DNA of 7,786 bases from positions 1 through 7,786 of the forward strand of contig CASFUI010000004.1 in the NCBI GenBank assembly GCA_949297565.1, read 5' to 3'. Within the stretch, counting starts at the first letter, position 1; every line of letters starts with the position of its first letter. This document shows, one piece after another, positions 5,423-7,786 of the stretch. This DNA comes from an uncultured Eubacteriales bacterium. GTDB lineage: Bacteria > Bacillota > Clostridia > Lachnospirales > Lachnospiraceae. The notes below the pieces were generated by a model. The model saw only the letters and a program-made list of their open reading frames with translations, searched no databases and was not told where the DNA came from. The translations under genes were made by a program, and so were the position numbers.

Positions 5423-6328
5423 TCAGTGCTCTTTTACCTGCATCTTTGAAGATACACCGTAGCCGAGGGTTTCCATTTTCTCGCCGTACTCACCTGACAT
5501 AATGTATTCAAGGAATTTCTGTGTAACCTCATCAGGTGTGCCCTTTGTATACATATGCTCATAAGTCCAAACCGGATATTTTCCGCTGTATGTATTTTCA
5601 AGAGTAGGCTCTACACCGTCTATTGAAATTGTGTCAACGCCTGTCTCATCTACCAGGTAAGAAAGAGCCACATATCCGATAGCGCCCTTTGTTGACTTAA
5701 CATTCTGAAGAAGTACGCCTGAATCATCTGTTTCCATTGACTTGTTTGAAGCCTCGTCAGCTCCGTCCAATGCATATTTCTTAAATGTTGCTCTTGTACC
5801 TGATGACTCAGGACGTGTAATCAATACGATATTTTCGTCAGCTCCGCCTACTTCCTTCCAGTTTGTAATCTTGCCTGTGAAAATATCTGTAAGCTGCTGC
5901 TTTGTAAGATTTGTAACACCGCTCTCTGTAACATCCTTATTTACAATCGGAGCCATTGTCACAACGCAGACTCTGTGGTCTACAAGCTCTGCTGCTTTTG
6001 CTGCGTCAAGCTTCTCAGAAGCCTCAACATCAGAGTTACCGATGTCTACTGTTCCCTCTGAAACCTGCTTAAGACCCTCGCCTGAGCCGCCTGCGTCAAC
6101 AGTGATATTTACATCAGGATATTTTTCGTTAAACGCGTCAACCGCATCGTCAACCAACGGCTTTAATGCAGAAGAGCCCGCCGCTGTAATGCTTCCTGTA
6201 AGATTTGCGTCACCTGAGCCGTCACCGCCCGCGCTGCTTGCGTTATTTCCGCATCCTGTAAGCAAGCCAACCATGCACATAACACTCATTGTTACCGCAA
6301 TTGTTTTTTTGCCAAATTGTTTTTTCAT
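5423..6328 (-). CDS. pstS: PstS, phosphate-binding lipoprotein
   Basis: A 301-residue exported protein. The N-terminus has basic residues (MKKQFGKK), a hydrophobic core and the lipobox LTGC, with C26 the predicted lipidated residue, followed by a Ser/Gly/Asp-rich linker to about 44. The phosphate-binding loops of the PBP-like fold are visible: AAGSSAL at 49-55, GGSGEGLKQ at 80-88, IGNSD at 97-101 and RPESSGTRATF at 172-182. The protein captures inorganic phosphate outside the cell membrane and delivers it to PstC/PstA. GAGGAA at 6340-6335 lies 6 nt before the ATG. It is the first gene of the operon, directly downstream of the Pho-box-like repeats, so it should be strongly induced by phosphate starvation. 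Confidence 0.98.
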   Translation of the reverse strand: MKKQFGKKTIAVTMSVMCMVGLLTGCGNNASSAGGDGSGDANLTGSITAAGSSALKPLVDDAVDAFNEKYPDVNITVDAGGSGEGLKQVSEGTVDIGNSDVEASEKLDAAKAAELVDHRVCVVTMAPIVNKDVTESGVTNLTKQQLTDIFTGKITNWKEVGGADENIVLITRPESSGTRATFKKYALDGADEASNKSMETDDSGVLLQNVKSTKGAIGYVALSYLVDETGVDTISIDGVEPTLENTYSGKYPVWTYEHMYTKGTPDEVTQKFLEYIMSGEYGEKMETLGYGVSSKMQVKEH

Positions 6329-6373
6329 TTTTACTTCCTCTTCTTTCTTTATGAGTTTTTTCTTTCAACACTG

Positions 6374-6379
6374 ATAATA
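6374..6379 (-). promoter_or_regulatory. -10 box of the pst operon promoter
   Basis: TATTAT on the minus strand, about 45 bp upstream of the pstS start. At 17-18 bp upstream no good -35 hexamer is found (TAAATT or GTAAAT). A good -10 with a poor -35 is the usual shape of promoters that depend on an activator of the PhoB/PhoP type. The predicted transcript start is near 6367. Confidence 0.6.
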
Positions 6380-6391
6380 TACATAAACTTA

Positions 6392-6442
6392 TGTTAAATT
6401 TACTATCATGTTTTCCTTAAATATTTGTAAAGCTTAAGTAAA
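6392..6442 (-). promoter_or_regulatory. Candidate Pho-box array upstream of pstS
   Basis: On the minus strand, TTTACT (6442-6437), TTTACA (6431-6426), TTAAGG (6420-6415) and ATGATA (6409-6404) follow each other at exactly 11-bp steps, then TTAACA (6397-6392) at 12 bp. TTTACA and TTAACA fit the Gram-positive PhoP consensus TT(A/T/C)A(C/T)A perfectly, TTTACT in five of six positions, and the other two in four. The array spans about -25 to -75 relative to the predicted start, the expected place for a PhoP-family activator. AT-rich sequence can give such matches by chance, but the regular spacing argues against it. Confidence 0.6.
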
Positions 6443-6457
6443 TAATCCGACTTCGTT

Positions 6458-6495
6458 AAAAAAAGAGCAAAGCCCAATTTATCAGGCTTTGCTCT
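6458..6495 (-). terminator. Rho-independent terminator of mtaB
   Basis: AGAGCAAAGCC (6464-6474) and GGCTTTGCTCT (6485-6495) make a perfect 11-bp stem with a 10-nt loop. On the minus strand the stem runs directly into a T-tract ending at 6458. It lies 73 nt after the mtaB stop codon and just upstream of the Pho-box array, so it insulates the pst promoter from mtaB transcription. Confidence 0.93.
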
Positions 6496-6568
6496 CTGTG
6501 TGTTAAATTTATTTTACATTGATTTTAAATTTATCTCAAATTATTTCAATTTCAGATATCATTTTAAC

Positions 6569-7786
6569 CTAATTCCGGACCGTTCCCTGCATTACAACAC
6601 CATTATCTGTAAGCCCGGTAAGCGTGACATTCACAATAGTGTTTACATAACTCTGATAATCGTCGTGTGTTCCCTGTTTAGCATGTACCGCTGTCTCTTC
6701 ACACGGGATTCTTACGCGTATGTAATTCGGGGTAAATCCCACAAAATATTGTTTTCCGTCAATATTTTCTATCTCCTCGATAAGAACATCAGCCCGGCTT
6801 CCCGCAAACATTGTTCTGTACGCCTTCGACATATCCCTTTCAAGCTTTAAAAGCTCAGAGCTTCTGCGCGACTTAACGCTCTCGTCAACCTGTCCCTCCA
6901 TTTTGTCTGCGACAGTTCCTTTTCTTCTTGAATATTTGAAAATGTGCATCTCATAAAAATGTACCCTTTCAAGAAAATCGCGTGTTGTTTTAAACTCTTC
7001 CTCCGTCTCCTGCGGAAATCCCACAATTACGTCTGTTGTTATTGCCGGATTATCAAAATATTTTCTCAGCAGCTCACATTTTTCAATATATTCCTGTGTA
7101 TTATATTTTCTGTTCATTCTCTTTAAAACGGTATCACAACCGCTCTGAAGCGAGAGATGAAAATGAGGACAAACCTTTCGGCTTGACGCTATTGTCCCCG
7201 CAAATTCTTCCGTTATAATTCTCGGCTCCAGCGAGCCCAAACGTATGCGCTCAAGTCCCTCTATTTTGTCAAGCCTCATTATCACATCAAGAAGCGAGCC
7301 CTCATCGCTGTCAGCTCCATAAGAACTCAGATGAATTCCCGTGAGCACAACTTCTTTAAAACCTTTCTTTACCAGTCTTGAAACTTCGTCAACTATATCC
7401 TCAATACCGCGGCTTCTTATTCTTCCTCTTGTATAAGGTATAATACAGTATGAACAAAATTGATTGCAGCCGTCCTGTATTTTAATGTAAGCTCTCGTAT
7501 GAGTATCCACCTCATCAAGCTTAAGCTCCTCATACTCCTGACTCTTTCCCATGTCTGCAAGCATACTGTTCATTTTATTGTCTCTGTAATATGCATCGAG
7601 CGCTTCGGCTATATTAATTTTACAGTTATTTCCAAGCACTATATCAACCGCGCTGTCCCCGGCAGCCTTCTTAGCGTCGGCATTCACATAACAGCCAGCC
7701 GCTACAACAACCGCATCCGGGTTCATTTTTTTTGCCTTATGAAGCATCTGCCTTGATTTCCTGTCAGCTATATTTGTGACAGAACA
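6569..7786 (-). CDS. mtaB: MtaB, tRNA t6A37 methylthiotransferase (5' end outside window)
   Basis: A partial gene: the reading frame stays open to the right edge. The visible part is about 405 codons, and roughly 45-50 N-terminal residues including the first GCxxN cysteine are missing. The first visible residues, CSVTNIADRKSRQM, begin with the second conserved cluster cysteine of the UPF0004 domain; the third is in AAGCYV, 31 residues on. The radical SAM motif CNQFCSYC (CxxxCxxC) follows, then IIPYTRGRIRSR, VLTGIHLSSYG, HFHLSLQSGCDTVLKRMNR and DVIVGFPQETEEEF. A TRAM-like RNA-binding domain ends the protein. The enzyme uses two iron-sulfur clusters to add a methylthio group to t6A at tRNA position 37, giving ms2t6A. 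The VTNIADRKSRQ and TGIHLSSYG stretches favour MtaB over MiaB or RimO. Internal methionines near 7747 are not the true start. Confidence 0.93.
   Translation of the reverse strand, partial: CSVTNIADRKSRQMLHKAKKMNPDAVVVAAGCYVNADAKKAAGDSAVDIVLGNNCKINIAEALDAYYRDNKMNSMLADMGKSQEYEELKLDEVDTHTRAYIKIQDGCNQFCSYCIIPYTRGRIRSRGIEDIVDEVSRLVKKGFKEVVLTGIHLSSYGADSDEGSLLDVIMRLDKIEGLERIRLGSLEPRIITEEFAGTIASSRKVCPHFHLSLQSGCDTVLKRMNRKYNTQEYIEKCELLRKYFDNPAITTDVIVGFPQETEEEFKTTRDFLERVHFYEMHIFKYSRRKGTVADKMEGQVDESVKSRRSSELLKLERDMSKAYRTMFAGSRADVLIEEIENIDGKQYFVGFTPNYIRVRIPCEETAVHAKQGTHDDYQSYVNTIVNVTLTGLTDNGVVMQGTVRN

Noticed and set aside
5161..5502. 113-codon plus-strand frame across the pstS-pstC gap
   Set aside because: It overlaps coding sequence of both pst genes in antisense and spans the intercistronic hairpin; no domain is visible.
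5742..6374. 210-codon plus-strand open frame opposite pstS
   Set aside because: Antisense shadow of the conserved phosphate-binding protein, with low-complexity Ser/Pro content and no family likeness.
1..7786. CRISPR array, insertion sequence, prophage, toxin-antitoxin or defence genes
   Set aside because: No spaced long repeats, transposase, integrase or defence motifs were seen. Apart from two small genes of unknown role, the region is core housekeeping.

Overview
The window looks like low-GC Firmicute chromosome, most likely a clostridial gut-type anaerobe (Lachnospiraceae-like). The grounds are AT-rich intergenic sequence, strong AGGAGG-type ribosome binding sites, a Gram-positive-style lipoprotein PstS, an MtaB-type methylthiotransferase and a stable-RNA-style promoter with phased A-tracts. 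No taxonomic search was possible. Every convincing gene lies on the minus strand, so transcription runs from right to left.

Reading in the direction of transcription: (1) 7786-6569 is mtaB (tRNA t6A methylthiotransferase), cut at its 5' end by the window edge and closed by a strong Rho-independent terminator (6495-6458). (2) 6457-6329 is the phosphate-operon control region, with a TATTAT -10 box preceded by a ladder of 11-bp-spaced TTTACA-like repeats that resemble PhoP/PhoB boxes. (3) 6328-1249 is a complete high-affinity phosphate uptake operon: pstS, pstC, pstA, pstB, phoU and an OmpR-family PhoB/PhoP-like response regulator. A GC-rich hairpin sits between pstS and pstC, and pstC overlaps pstA by 14 nt. 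(4) An unusually long nested hairpin followed by six U residues (1206-1113) ends the operon. No PhoR-type histidine kinase gene is present in the window. (5) 973-713 and 655-137 are two small genes, a TIGR04076-like Cys/His-rich protein and an HD-domain phosphohydrolase. (6) 130-1 is a very strong leftward promoter (phased A-tracts, TTGACA-N17-TATTAT) followed by a second TTGACA at the window edge. This is the arrangement expected of tandem promoters of an rRNA or tRNA operon beginning just outside the left edge.

Functional logic: PstS captures phosphate at the membrane surface, PstC/PstA form the channel, PstB drives it with ATP, PhoU restrains signalling and transport when phosphate is plentiful, and the response regulator probably binds the repeats upstream of pstS. 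The link of the TIGR04076-like and HD genes to phosphate is positional only. I see no clearly new multi-gene system here. The most interesting items are regulatory: the Pho-box ladder, the orphan regulator, the nested terminator and the stable-RNA promoter directly after the HD gene.
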